From assembly GCA_020846005.1 (NCBI GenBank), contig JADLEQ010000041.1:32817-96816 (forward strand): a stretch of DNA of 64,000 nt, written 5' to 3'. The DNA comes from Polyangiaceae bacterium (GTDB lineage Bacteria > Myxococcota_A > Polyangia > Polyangiales > Polyangiaceae). Each line of letters begins with the position of its first letter. Position 1 is the first letter of the stretch. The position numbers and the translations under genes are program-made. Under the pieces are notes generated by a model. That model was not told the origin of the DNA. It did no database searches and was given only the letters and a program-made list of their open reading frames with translations. This document shows positions 26,235-35,030 of this stretch, piece after piece.

Positions 26235-27311
26235 ATGAAGCTCGACTACTCGAACCGCCGCGCCGACCCTGAGGGCTGGGCCCGCGAGCTGGGCATTTCG
26301 CGAGCCGCGGTCGATCTCTACCTCGCGAGTGACGTGATCGACCTGCACGTCGACTCGTTCATCTGGAACCGCATCTTCGGCTACCGGCTGGAGCGCAGTC
26401 ACGGCCTCGGCCTCTTCGGGGGCCGCTTCTACTCGCAGGTCGATTTCCCGCGGATCCTCGAGGGTGGCCTCACGGGGGCGACCTGGGTGATCACGACGAA
26501 CCCGCTGCGCTCGGCGGCCGGGCGCGCCCGCGCCTTCGCGGCGAACCTGGAGCGCCTGCGCGGGATCTTCGCCGGCGTGTCGGAGCAGTTCACGGTCGTC
26601 GAGGACGTGGCGGGCTATCGCGCCGCCCGCGAGGCGGGGAAGCACGCGGCGTTCCTCGCCATCCAGGGGGGGAGCGCGCTCGATCGCGACGCCGACGCCC
26701 TGGATCTCATCCCGGGTCGGGCGATCCTCCGCGTGACCGTCGTCCATCTGTACTCGTCGTCGCTCGGCACCACCAGCGCCCCGCTGCGGCGCGGCGGCGA
26801 CACCGGGCTCACGGACGCCGGGCGAGACTTCGTGCGCCGCCTCGAGGCCCGCAGGATCTTCCCGGATCTGGCGCACATCTCCCGGCAAGGCTTCTGGGAC
26901 GCGGTGGAGGTCCACGATCGCACGCTGCCGCTGCTGGTCACGCACACCGGGGTGTGCGGCGTCCACGAGCACTGGCGCAACCTCGACGATCGCCAGCTCC
27001 GCGCCGTCGCCGACAGCGGCGGGGTCGCCGGCATCATGTACCAGTCGAGCTTCCTCGACGGCAGCTTCCTCGGCTGCCGCGCCGAGGCCGTGGTGAGGCA
27101 CCTCGAGCACGCCGTGCAGACGATCGGCGACGACCACGTCGCGCTCGGGAGCGACTGGGACGGCGCCATCACGCCCCCCCTCGATCTGAAGACGCCGGTG
27201 GAGCTGCCGCGGCTCGTGGAGCTGATGCTGGCGCGCGGCATGAAGGAGTCGTCGATCGTGAAGATCCTCGGAGCGAACTTCCTCCGGGTCGTCCAGGCCA
27301 TGCGCGGCTGA
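26235..27311 (+). CDS. Membrane dipeptidase family (peptidase M19)
   Basis: 358 residues. M19 zinc ligands appear as DLHVDSF (near 36-42), a central Glu/His region (FLAIQGGSAL, VTVVHLYSSSLG), LVTHTGVCGVHEH (near 235) and HVALGSDWDGAI (near 303-314). The family are zinc dipeptidases related to renal dipeptidase. No signal peptide is seen, so it probably acts in the cytoplasm. It starts 17 bases after purH behind a GAGG ribosome-binding site. Substrate unknown; a role in cell-wall or peptide turnover is only a guess. Confidence 0.85.
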   Translation: MKLDYSNRRADPEGWARELGISRAAVDLYLASDVIDLHVDSFIWNRIFGYRLERSHGLGLFGGRFYSQVDFPRILEGGLTGATWVITTNPLRSAAGRARAFAANLERLRGIFAGVSEQFTVVEDVAGYRAAREAGKHAAFLAIQGGSALDRDADALDLIPGRAILRVTVVHLYSSSLGTTSAPLRRGGDTGLTDAGRDFVRRLEARRIFPDLAHISRQGFWDAVEVHDRTLPLLVTHTGVCGVHEHWRNLDDRQLRAVADSGGVAGIMYQSSFLDGSFLGCRAEAVVRHLEHAVQTIGDDHVALGSDWDGAITPPLDLKTPVELPRLVELMLARGMKESSIVKILGANFLRVVQAMRG

Positions 27312-27367
27312 ACCGGCGCCCGTCGAGCGTCTGGCGCGCCGGACGCGGCGCGCGCGCGCCGCGGTGC

Positions 27368-27373
27368 TAGTCC
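27368..27373 (+). promoter_or_regulatory. -10-like box of the DUF423 gene
   Basis: TAGTCC ends 6 bases before ATG 27380; no clear -35. Predicted leaderless. Confidence 0.4.
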
Positions 27374-27379
27374 GGGCGC

Positions 27380-27739
27380 ATGAGCTGGATTGGAGTCGCC
27401 GGTGTCCTCGGCTTCCTGGGGGTAGCGCTCGGCGCGTTCGGGGCGCACGGTCTCCGCGGACGCGTGCCCGAGCCCATGCTCGCCCACTGGCAGACGGCGA
27501 CGCTCTACCTGCTCGTCCACGCGGTCGCGCTGCTCGCGATCGGCGCGTACGGGCGAGCGACGGCGGTCGCGGTCGGCTGGCCCGCGGCGCTCTTCCTGGC
27601 GGGCGTCGTGCTGTTCAGCGGATCGCTGTACGTCCTGGTGCTCACAGGCGTGCCGCGCCTCGGGATGGTGACGCCGCTCGGCGGCCTGTCGCTGCTCGCC
27701 GGCTGGCTCGCGGTCGTCGTCGTCCTCGGCCGCAGCTAG
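27380..27739 (+). CDS. DUF423 (YwdK-type) small membrane protein
   Basis: 119 residues with four hydrophobic helices. The N-terminal signature LGVALGAFGAHGLRG and the conserved HWQTATLYLLVHAVALL and FLAGVVLFSGSLYVLVLTG segments identify DUF423. Function in the family is unknown. It ends 12 bases from the convergent UbiB-like gene. Confidence 0.88.
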   Translation: MSWIGVAGVLGFLGVALGAFGAHGLRGRVPEPMLAHWQTATLYLLVHAVALLAIGAYGRATAVAVGWPAALFLAGVVLFSGSLYVLVLTGVPRLGMVTPLGGLSLLAGWLAVVVVLGRS

Positions 27740-27751
27740 CGCCGCGCGGCG

Positions 27752-29098
27752 TCAGCTCGGCGGCGTGGCCTCCGCCGGGGCCGAGGCCGAGCGCGCGAAC
27801 GCCATCGCGGCGTAGGGGACGATGAGCCCCGGGAGCCCCTGCCGCGGCGCGAGCTGGCCGACCAGCCCGAAGAGGAGCGCGAGCGTCCGCTCCACGTAGA
27901 AGAAGCCGTCTGGGTACTCGATGTTGCGCATGATCTCACGCAGCTGCCCGCGCACCTGCTGATACGGCGACAGCCGCTCGATCTCGTCGCGATCGAGCTT
28001 GGAGAAGTCCTCGATCCGTACCCGGGAGAGCACCTTGAGGTACTCCCTCCCGACTCGGGTCAGGAGCTCCCGATCCCCCCCTGCGGCGACGAAGCCCATG
28101 CGCTCGAGCCCCTGCAGGATCTCGACGTCGCTCCGACTCATCGCGCCGATGACGACCTGCCGCATGCCCTCTGCCAGCGCCGGAGTCACCTCCTCGACCG
28201 CCCCGTAGTCGAGGATCACGAGCGTGGGGCCGGCCGCGCCCGCCTCCTGGCGCACCAGGAAGTTCCCAGGGTGGGGATCGGCGTGGAAGCGCCGGTGGTC
28301 GAACAGCATCCTTCCGTAGCACTCGACCAGGAGGCGCCCCACGGCCTCGGGCTCCACCCCGAGCTGCTTCAGCGCGCCAAGATCGTTGATCTTCACGCCG
28401 GCCTCGAACGACATCGTGAGAACGCCACCAGCCGTGAGCTCGGGGACGACGCGCGGCACCACGACGTCGGCGCGCTCGGCGAACATCGCGCGGACGAGCT
28501 CCATGTTGGCGCGCTCGTGGGGGTAGTCCGTCTCGCGCGCGAGCATCGCCTCGAGCTGGTCGAGGACCCGATCCAGGCGCGACACCACGACGAGCAAGCG
28601 CACGAGCGGGAGCACGCTGCGGAGGACCGCGAGGTCCCGGCGGATCAGGACCTCGATGCCCGGGTAGAGCACCTTCACCGCCACCGCCTGGCCGTCCCGC
28701 GTGACGGCGCGGTGCACCTGGGCCAGCGACGCCGCCGCGATCGCCTCGCGCTCGAACGACGCGAAGCGCTCCAGCGCTCCCGGACCCAGCGCCTCGACCA
28801 GGCGGGTCTCGACCTCCGTGAACGGGCGCTGAGGCACCTTGTCCTGGAGCTTCGAGAGCGCGTCGCCGTAGGCGCGCGGGAGGAACGACCCGACGACGCT
28901 CAGCACCTGACCCATCTTGATGTAGACCCCACGCAGCCGCACGAAGCCCTCGGCGAGACGCCGCGCGTTGCGGGCGTTCACCCGCTCGAGGCGCGCGCGG
29001 GCGCGCTCGCCACGTACGACCCTCGTGTAGAGCCAGTGCGCCCCGTAGGACGAGAAGATCGTCCAGAACATCAGCAGCGCGCGGAACGATCGCAGCAT
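27752..29098 (-). CDS. ABC1/UbiB-family atypical kinase-like protein
   Basis: 448 residues. UbiB/ADCK hallmarks are visible: a KxGQ motif (VYIKMGQVLSVVG, near residue 63), AIAAASLAQVHRA (the Ala-rich nucleotide loop), VAVKVLYPGIE with the catalytic-type Lys, FHADPHPGNFLV and LVILDYGAVEEV. Members support ubiquinone biosynthesis or lipid handling at the membrane, but this clade cannot be tied to ubiquinone from sequence alone. The -10-like TAGGCT lies 9 bases before the ATG. The divergent neighbour starts 64 bases away. Confidence 0.87.
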   Translation of the reverse strand: MLRSFRALLMFWTIFSSYGAHWLYTRVVRGERARARLERVNARNARRLAEGFVRLRGVYIKMGQVLSVVGSFLPRAYGDALSKLQDKVPQRPFTEVETRLVEALGPGALERFASFEREAIAAASLAQVHRAVTRDGQAVAVKVLYPGIEVLIRRDLAVLRSVLPLVRLLVVVSRLDRVLDQLEAMLARETDYPHERANMELVRAMFAERADVVVPRVVPELTAGGVLTMSFEAGVKINDLGALKQLGVEPEAVGRLLVECYGRMLFDHRRFHADPHPGNFLVRQEAGAAGPTLVILDYGAVEEVTPALAEGMRQVVIGAMSRSDVEILQGLERMGFVAAGGDRELLTRVGREYLKVLSRVRIEDFSKLDRDEIERLSPYQQVRGQLREIMRNIEYPDGFFYVERTLALLFGLVGQLAPRQGLPGLIVPYAAMAFARSASAPAEATPPS

Positions 29099-29150
29099 GG
29101 GCCGGCCAGCCTAGTGCCCGGCCGCGCGAGCCACCAGCCTCGGCGCGAGG

Positions 29151-29156
29151 TAGGCT
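29151..29156 (+). promoter_or_regulatory. -10-like box of the 29163 gene
   Basis: TAGGCT ends 6 bases before GTG 29163; supports that GTG. No clear -35. Confidence 0.4.
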
Positions 29157-29162
29157 CTCGGC

Positions 29163-30290
29163 GTGAGCCGCGGCCGGGACGAAGATCGTCGCGCCCTCGG
29201 GGCTGCCGCGGCCGTCGCCGTGGGCGGCGCGGTGGCGCTCGTCGGGGTGGCGTGGCGTGCGCCGGAGGCGGCCCACGCGCCCGCCGCGGCTACGGCGAGC
29301 TTGGCCGAGGCGCCGCCCGCGGCCACCGGCGCCCCCCAGGACGCGCCCTCGCCGGGCTCGGCGCCGGGCGGAGCGCGCTCGCGCGCGTTCGACACCTGCA
29401 AGCCACCGGATCCGATCGGCCTCGGGCCGTACGGGCCGTGGATCGAGCTGCCGCTCGGCTCGCTGGCGATCCCGCAGCGGGGCGGGCACGACGCCGCGCT
29501 CGGCCATGATCTGTGGATCCACCTACACGGCTTCGACGCCGCTCGCCGAATCGTCGCGGAGCACGCGCGGGGCGTCACCTACCTCGGCGTGGACCTCGGC
29601 GCGGGGAGCGGCGCCTACACGCGTCCCTTCCAGGAGCCGCACGCGCTCGACGAGCTCGTGCGCGCGGTCGAGGTGGCGCTGGTGGCGCACCACCACGATC
29701 CGCGGGCCCACGTCCGGCGCGTGGGCGTCTCGGCGTGGAGCGCGGGCTATGGAGCGATCGTCGAGCTGCTGCGCCGCGACGCGCAGAGGCTCGACGCGGT
29801 CGTGCTCCTCGACGCCCCGCACGGGAGCTGGGCGCGTGGGCCCGTGGCCGCGCCGGGGCCAGGCGACGTCTCGCTGCGGAACCTCGAGCCGCTCGTCCGG
29901 TTCGCGCGCCGCGCGGCGGCGGGCGACGCGCTGCTCGTGGTCACCCACTCGGCGATCCAGCCGCCGGACTATCCGTCGACACGCGCCACGGCGGACGCGC
30001 TCGGGCGCGAGCTCGGCGCCCACTGGCGTCCGCTCGCGCGAGGCGACGACCTCTACGGACCGACGCGCGAGGCGACGCTCGGACGCTTCTTCGCCTGGGG
30101 GTTCTCGGGCGAGGACGAGGGGGCACACTGCGCGCACCTCGCGCACCTCGAGCGCGCGCTCGCGCTCGCCGAGGCGCGGTGGGAGACGCCGCCGCTCGAT
30201 CGGAGCGTCCCGCCGACCCCAGCGCCGCCACGGCGACCGGCGCCGGGGACGAGGCGCTCAGGCACGATCCAGCTCGAGCTCGTCGAGTGA
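29163..30290 (+). CDS. Exported or anchored protein with alpha/beta-hydrolase-like core
   Basis: 375 residues from GTG 29163. A hydrophobic N-terminal segment (about 15-30) is followed by an Ala/Pro-rich linker. The core has LWIHLHGFDAARRIV, VGVSAWSAGYGAIVELL (a nucleophile-elbow-like SAWSAG near residue 188) and AVVLLDAPHGSW, which read like an alpha/beta hydrolase. A late conserved His is in GAHCAHLAHLERAL. I infer a peptidase- or esterase-like fold, but the substrate is unknown. It converges on the dehydratase gene with 9 bases between stops. Confidence 0.65.
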   Translation: MSRGRDEDRRALGAAAAVAVGGAVALVGVAWRAPEAAHAPAAATASLAEAPPAATGAPQDAPSPGSAPGGARSRAFDTCKPPDPIGLGPYGPWIELPLGSLAIPQRGGHDAALGHDLWIHLHGFDAARRIVAEHARGVTYLGVDLGAGSGAYTRPFQEPHALDELVRAVEVALVAHHHDPRAHVRRVGVSAWSAGYGAIVELLRRDAQRLDAVVLLDAPHGSWARGPVAAPGPGDVSLRNLEPLVRFARRAAAGDALLVVTHSAIQPPDYPSTRATADALGRELGAHWRPLARGDDLYGPTREATLGRFFAWGFSGEDEGAHCAHLAHLERALALAEARWETPPLDRSVPPTPAPPRRPAPGTRRSGTIQLELVE

Positions 30291-30299
30291 GGCCGCGCG

Positions 30300-31289
30300 T
30301 CAGCCGAGCGGGCGCGGGGCGTCTCCGAACGGCAGCGCGTCGAGATCCACGTTCCCGCCGCAGAGCACTACGGCCACGCGGCGCTCCGGTGCCTCGCGGC
30401 GGAAACGCTCCGAGAGCGCCACCGCCAGCCCGACCGCCGCGCTGGGCTCGATCACGAGCTTCATCCGCTCCCACACCAGCCGCAGCGCGGCCACGATCTC
30501 GGGTTCGTCCGCCGTGAAGATGTCGCGCACCACGTCACGCACGACGGGCCACGTCAGCTCGCCGAGCGACGTGCGCAGGCCGTCCGCGATCGTGCGGGGG
30601 TCGTCCTGGGGCAGGCGCTCCCCGGCGCGCCGGCTCCGCGCGGCGTCGTCGGCGCCGAGGGGCTCGGCGCCGTAGACGGCGAGGCCCGGGCGGAGCTCGC
30701 GGAGCGCGAGCGCGATCCCGGAGATCATCCCGCCCCCGCCGACCGGGACGATCACCGCCTCGAGCTCGGGCGCCTGCTCGACGAGCTCGAGCGCGATCGT
30801 CCCCTGCCCCGCGATGACGTCCGCGTGGTCGAATGGCGGGATGAGCGCGCCGCCGGTCTCCGCCACCAGCCTCGCCGCCGCCGCCTCGCGAGCTCGCAGC
30901 GTCGGTTCGCACTCGATGATCCGCCCACCGTAGCCCTCGACCGCGGCCCGCTTCACCCGGGGGGCGGTGCGCGGCATCACGATCCACGCCGGCAGCCCGC
31001 GCAGCCCCGCGGCGATGGCGAGCGCCTGCGCGTGGTTGCCGCTCGAGTGGGTGACGACGCCCGCGGGCATCGGGTCGCTCGGGAGCGACAGCACGGCGTT
31101 CGCCGCGCCCCTCAGCTTGAAGCTCCCGCCCCGCTGGAGGCACTCGCACTTGAAGAGGAGCGAGCGCCCCGCGAGGACGTCGAGCGATCGGGAGCGCAGC
31201 ACGGGCGTCCGGTGGACGTGCGGGCGGATCCGGCGTTCGGCGTCACGGATCGCGGCGAGGTCCACGGCGAACTCGGGCTGCGCGGGCAT
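30300..31289 (-). CDS. PLP-dependent threonine/serine dehydratase
   Basis: 329 residues from ATG 31289. The PLP lysine is in RGGSFKLRGAANAVL (near 55-65), with [17 protein letters not shown] and a tetra-Gly phosphate loop VGGGGMISGIALAL. There is no C-terminal ACT domain, so this is the short TdcB-like type or a serine racemase rather than feedback-controlled IlvA. It deaminates Thr to 2-oxobutyrate and/or Ser to pyruvate. CACAAT ends 6 bases before the ATG, suggesting its own leaderless promoter although the Spy-like gene is upstream on the same strand. Confidence 0.85.
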   Translation of the reverse strand: MPAQPEFAVDLAAIRDAERRIRPHVHRTPVLRSRSLDVLAGRSLLFKCECLQRGGSFKLRGAANAVLSLPSDPMPAGVVTHSSGNHAQALAIAAGLRGLPAWIVMPRTAPRVKRAAVEGYGGRIIECEPTLRAREAAAARLVAETGGALIPPFDHADVIAGQGTIALELVEQAPELEAVIVPVGGGGMISGIALALRELRPGLAVYGAEPLGADDAARSRRAGERLPQDDPRTIADGLRTSLGELTWPVVRDVVRDIFTADEPEIVAALRLVWERMKLVIEPSAAVGLAVALSERFRREAPERRVAVVLCGGNVDLDALPFGDAPRPLG

Positions 31290-31389
31290 GGAGCCATTGT
31301 GCACCGGCTCGCCCCCTCCCCCCACGCGCGCCGCCGCGGCGCCCGCCCGAGACCGGGCCGGCGCCGCGGCGAGGGGGCTCGCGGAGCGC

Positions 31390-32001
31390 TCAGCGCGCGT
31401 CGCGGTGAGCCGCGCGCTCATCAGCGCCACGGCGCGCGCCTCGGCCGCCACGGCGCGCGCCACGCTCCCCCCGGTCGCGGTGCGCGCGAGCGAGCAGCTT
31501 CGCCTGCTCCTTCGGGGTCAGGATCTCGGCGAGCGCGGCCTGCTGGCGCCGTGCCACGTCCTGCAGCTTCGCGCGGCCCTCCTTCAGGCCGTCGAGCTCG
31601 CGCCGGTAGGCGGCGTCGTCTCCGCTGTCGCGCTCGAGCAGCTCGCGCAGCGCCTGGGCGTGGGCGCGCACGTCCTTGCGCAGCGGGGCGCGCTCGGCGT
31701 CGTGGCGCTCCATCACCGTGAGCGCTCGCTCGATGCGGGGGGCGTCGACCCCCGCCGCGCGGAGCTGGCGCTCGCGGCGCTCGCGGACGGCCGCGGCGTC
31801 GCGCTCGCCCTCGGCGCCGCGGGCTCGACGATCGGCGGCGGCGCGCCCACCGCCGCGACCATCCTTCGCCGCGCGCGCGTGCGCTCCGCGGCCGGCCTCG
31901 CGCGCCGAGTCGGCGCCGCCGCGTGGTGCCGCGAGCGCGGAGACGGGCGCGGCGAGGAGGAAGAGGGCGAGGAGACGGGCGACGGGGCGGGCGGTGCTCA
32001 T
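31390..32001 (-). CDS. Periplasmic Spy/CpxP-like protein, Arg/Ala-rich
   Basis: 203 residues. A signal peptide (LLALFLLAAPVSALA) precedes an unusually Arg/Ala/Gly-rich stretch. A long helical region from about residue 75 (RERRERQLRAAGV, ALTVMERHDAERAPLRKDV) ends in EILTPKEQAKLLARAHRDRG, recalling the LTxxQ motif of Spy/CpxP chaperones. The tail is again Arg/Gly-rich. I infer a periplasmic envelope-stress or metal-response protein. AAAGGAAA upstream of the ATG is a good ribosome-binding site, unlike many neighbours. Confidence 0.65.
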   Translation of the reverse strand: MSTARPVARLLALFLLAAPVSALAAPRGGADSAREAGRGAHARAAKDGRGGGRAAADRRARGAEGERDAAAVRERRERQLRAAGVDAPRIERALTVMERHDAERAPLRKDVRAHAQALRELLERDSGDDAAYRRELDGLKEGRAKLQDVARRQQAALAEILTPKEQAKLLARAHRDRGERGARRGGRGARRGADERAAHRDAR

Positions 32002-32155
32002 GGGGTTTCCTTTCGGTCGGGGTGGGCGGCTCGTGCCGCGTTGACACCCCTCGATGCCGGGCGCGGCGCCTCCGTTAGCTGGGCGTGGCCCGAGGGTGTC
32101 GTCGCCGCGCGCGAGGGAAGATCTCGGCGCCTCGCGCGTAGTGCGCCGCCGCTGC

Positions 32156-32161
32156 TAGGCT
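32156..32161 (+). promoter_or_regulatory. -10-like box of the thioesterase pair
   Basis: TAGGCT ends 6 bases before ATG 32168. Predicted leaderless; no clear -35. Confidence 0.4.
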
Positions 32162-32167
32162 GGCGTC

Positions 32168-32653
32168 ATGACCCCTGAGGAGAAGGCTGCGGTGCTCGCC
32201 CGCTTCGATCAAGCGTTCGCGCAGGCCGTGCCCCACAACGCTGCGCTGGGGATCCGCTTCGCCGATTTCGACGGCGCGGGCGTGCTCATCGATCTCCCCT
32301 ACGCCGCCCACCTCGTGGGCAACCCGGACACGGGCGTGCTCCACGGCGGCGCCGTCACGGCGCTGCTCGATGCCTCGTGCGGCGCGGCCGTGTTCGCGCG
32401 GATCGCGGCGCCGCTGCCGATCGCCACCCTGGATCTGCGCATCGACTACCTCCGCCCGGGGGAGCCGAAGCGTGACGTGCGATGCCGGGCCGAGTGCTAC
32501 AAGGTCACCGAGAACGTCGCGTTCGTACGCGCGGTCGCCTTCCACCCGCACGCCCCGGAGGACCTCATCGCGTCGGCCGCAGGGACGTTCATCCTCTTCC
32601 GCAAGGGCGGCAAGAGCGCCATCGTGGAGCCCCTGGCGGAGCGCCCCTCGTGA
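32168..32653 (+). CDS. PaaI/YdiI-type hotdog thioesterase, first of a pair
   Basis: 161 residues. The hotdog core shows LVGNPDTGVLHGGAVTALLDASCG (near 44-67), typical of PaaI/4HBT-type acyl-CoA thioesterases, then ATLDLRIDYLRPGEPKRDV. The second gene starts on a GTG overlapping this stop, so both are made together, probably as a heteromer or as enzymes for related substrates. The acyl-CoA substrate is unknown. Confidence 0.87.
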   Translation: MTPEEKAAVLARFDQAFAQAVPHNAALGIRFADFDGAGVLIDLPYAAHLVGNPDTGVLHGGAVTALLDASCGAAVFARIAAPLPIATLDLRIDYLRPGEPKRDVRCRAECYKVTENVAFVRAVAFHPHAPEDLIASAAGTFILFRKGGKSAIVEPLAERPS

Positions 32654-33093
32654 GCCGTATCCTCGAGCTGGTCGCGCGGGCGCGCCAGACTGGCGACTAC
32701 GCGGAGTTCACCCGAGAGGTCCCGTACGCTCGGTGGCTCGGCATCAGCGCGCTGTCGCGAGACGGCGAGATCGTCGGTCGCCTCGAGTTCCGCGAGCACC
32801 TCATTGGCAACCCCGTGATCCCCGCGCTCCACGGCGGGACGATCGGCGCCCTGCTGGAGTCCACCGCGATCTTCCGCGTGCTCCTGGATCAGGAGACGAG
32901 CCTGCTGCCGAAGACCATCAACCTGACGGTCGCCTTCCTGCGATCCGCTCGCCCGGCGGACGTATGGGCGCACGCCACCATCACCAAGCAGGGGCGGCGG
33001 GTCGCCAGCGTCCGGGTCGAGGCCTGGCAGGAGGACCGTGCGCGCCCCATCGCGACGGCGAGCGTCCACCTGCTCATCAAGCCGCTGGAGTGA
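32650..33093 (+). CDS. PaaI-type hotdog thioesterase, second of a pair
   Basis: 147 residues from a GTG overlapping the upstream stop (GTGA). It has the same core as its partner, HLIGNPVIPALHGGTIGALLES and KTINLTVAFLRSARPADVWA, but the residue context of the catalytic loop differs (LLESTAIF against LLDASCG), so the two have diverged. The tandem arrangement suggests duplication followed by specialisation. Confidence 0.85.
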   Translation: MSRILELVARARQTGDYAEFTREVPYARWLGISALSRDGEIVGRLEFREHLIGNPVIPALHGGTIGALLESTAIFRVLLDQETSLLPKTINLTVAFLRSARPADVWAHATITKQGRRVASVRVEAWQEDRARPIATASVHLLIKPLE

Positions 33094-33162
33094 GGCGCGG
33101 GCCGGGGCGCGAACGCGCGCGCGGACATTGCGGGGGCGCCCCTGACGCGCGAGGATGGCCGC

Positions 33163-34320
33163 ATGCCGTCGTCTGCCCGCTGGCGCGCCGCCGCCGTCGT
33201 CGTTCGAGTCGCGCTCCCCATCGCGCTCACCGCGTGCGGCGAGTCGAAGGACGAGGAGCCGACCCCGGCGCCCCCCCGCTACGACGAGCCCGGCGCGCAC
33301 CCGGTCGGGAGCCGGACGTTCCTCCTCGAGGACGCCGCGCGGAGCCGGACGCTGCGCGTCGAGCTGTGGTACCCCGCGGCCCCGGCGGCGAGCAGCGCAG
33401 CGGCGACCGGCTTCGACGTGGCCGAGCTCGCGGCGACGCCGGACGAGCGGGCGGCGTACGCCACCCTGCTCGCCGACGCGCCCGGCGGGTGCCCCACGAG
33501 CCGTGCGCGCGCCGCCCGCGAGGCGGCGCTCGCGAGCGGCGACTCCTTCCCGATCATCGCGTTCTCCCACTGCATGAACTGCACGCGCTTCAGCGCGCTC
33601 ACGGTCGCCGAGCGTCTCGCCAGCCATGGGTTCGTGGTCGCCGCGCCGGATCACGCGGGCAACACGCTCTTCGACGATCTGGCCGGCACGAGCGTCGACC
33701 TCGACCCGGACTTCCTCGAGATCCGCGCGGGCGACGTCGAGGCGGTCCTCGATGCGTTGCTGGACCCGACCTCCGCCGCCGTCCCAGAGGCGCTCCGCGG
33801 GCGCCTCGACCCGGCTCGCGTCGGGGTGTTCGGGCACAGCTTCGGGGCCGCTACGGCGGGCCTCGTGCTCTCCCGTGACGGGCGGGTCGCGGCCGGCATG
33901 GCGATGGCCGCCCCGTTCTCGAACCCGCTCCTCCCCGGGGTGGATCTCGCCGCGATCTCGCGACCGTCGGCGTTCCTCGTCGCGGTCGAGGACAACAGCA
34001 TCACCGAGATCGGCAACGGCATCCTCCGCGACAACTTCGAGCGCGTGGCGCCCCCCGCATGGAAGCTCGAGGTCGCGGACGCGGGCCACTGGTCCTTCTC
34101 GGATCTCTGCGCGATCACGCCGTCTTTCCAGCCCGGGTGCGGCGAGGACGCCCGCCAGACGGATCCGACAGAGACCTTCACGTACCTGCCCGCGGGCGCC
34201 GGCCGAGAGGTGGCGAGCGTCTTGACGACGGCCTTCTTCGCCTGGACACTCCGCGGCGACGCCGCGGCGAAGGACGAGCTGGAGCGCGAGCGCGTCGGCG
34301 TCGCGGTGGCCGCGCGCTGA
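33163..34320 (+). CDS. Lipoprotein alpha/beta hydrolase (PAF-acetylhydrolase / dienelactone-hydrolase-like)
   Basis: 385 residues. Signal peptide with lipobox IALTAC. The hydrolase core begins with RTLRVELWYPAA, then PIIAFSHCMNCTRF, SHGFVVAAPDHAGNTL and a nucleophile elbow GVFGHSFGAAT (near residue 226). An acidic residue in FLVAVEDNSIT and the His of DAGHWSFSD complete a plausible triad. The layout fits the predicted dienelactone hydrolase/PAF-acetylhydrolase family; the substrate is unknown. GAGGAT ends 6 bases before the ATG, a weak leaderless-type -10. Confidence 0.8.
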   Translation: MPSSARWRAAAVVVRVALPIALTACGESKDEEPTPAPPRYDEPGAHPVGSRTFLLEDAARSRTLRVELWYPAAPAASSAAATGFDVAELAATPDERAAYATLLADAPGGCPTSRARAAREAALASGDSFPIIAFSHCMNCTRFSALTVAERLASHGFVVAAPDHAGNTLFDDLAGTSVDLDPDFLEIRAGDVEAVLDALLDPTSAAVPEALRGRLDPARVGVFGHSFGAATAGLVLSRDGRVAAGMAMAAPFSNPLLPGVDLAAISRPSAFLVAVEDNSITEIGNGILRDNFERVAPPAWKLEVADAGHWSFSDLCAITPSFQPGCGEDARQTDPTETFTYLPAGAGREVASVLTTAFFAWTLRGDAAAKDELERERVGVAVAAR

Positions 34321-34404
34321 GCGGCGCCCCCGGGCCGACGGCGCCTCGACCGCCACGGGGTTGTTGCGCCGCGGACGTCGGTGCGGCACCATCGCGGGGA
34401 GGGA

Positions 34405-34989
34405 ATGACGACTTCGCCCCCCAGGTCAGCCCGAGTCCAGTCCGCGACGGTGCGCCTGCGCGGCGCGTTCGTCGAGCAGCGGTTTGGGGTCGACGCCCGC
34501 CAGCGCTACGTGGCCTCGGCGTCACCGGCGCTGCGCGAGGTGCTCCTGCGCGACGCGAAGAGCGCGAGCACCTGGGTCGATTTCGACCTGTTCATCGAGG
34601 CCACGGTGCTCGCCGACAAGCTCTTCGGCCGTGGCGATCTCGGGTTGGCGTGGGAGATCGGCCGCTTCGCCGCGACGCACGAGGTCGGCGTGTGGAAGAA
34701 CCTGCTCATGCGCCACATCCGGCCGACGCTGCTGCTCAGCATCGCGTCGGGCGCGTGGAACCACCACTACGACGGCGGTCGGCTGGTCAGCCGCGCGACC
34801 GGGAGCAACTCGGTGCTGGTGTCGATTGAGGGCTTCCCCACCCCGCACCGCTCCCACTGCCAGTCGATCGCGGGCTGGATGCAGGGCTCGCTCGAGCTCG
34901 GGCCCCGCAAGGACTGCCGGGTGGAGGAGACGCAGTGCCGGGCCCGCGGTGGCTCCGCGTGCGAGTTCAAGCTGACGTGGGGCGGCTGA
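34405..34989 (+). CDS. DUF2378-type (TIGR02265) myxobacterial protein
   Basis: 194 residues from ATG 34405, which has a GGGGAGGGA ribosome-binding site. The sequence is helical for about 110 residues (FIEATVLADKLFGRGDLGL, AWEIGRFAATHEVGVWKNLL), then beta-rich, ending in CRARGGSACEFKLTW. I read this as the DUF2378 family, expanded in Myxococcales and distantly like V4R small-molecule-binding domains. Function unknown. It converges on the outer-membrane gene. Confidence 0.7.
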   Translation: MTTSPPRSARVQSATVRLRGAFVEQRFGVDARQRYVASASPALREVLLRDAKSASTWVDFDLFIEATVLADKLFGRGDLGLAWEIGRFAATHEVGVWKNLLMRHIRPTLLLSIASGAWNHHYDGGRLVSRATGSNSVLVSIEGFPTPHRSHCQSIAGWMQGSLELGPRKDCRVEETQCRARGGSACEFKLTWGG

Positions 34990-34995
34990 GGGGCG

Positions 34996-35030
34996 GGCGA
35001 GGGCTCGCCGGAGCCGCGCTCGATCGGCTC
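34996..35030. terminator. Two hairpins between convergent genes
   Basis: GGCGAG/CTCGCC (34996-35009) and GAGCCG/CGGCTC (35011-35016 with 35025-35030) lie between the DUF2378 and outer-membrane genes; the second overlaps the latter's stop codon. Possible bidirectional terminator, no U-run. Confidence 0.35.
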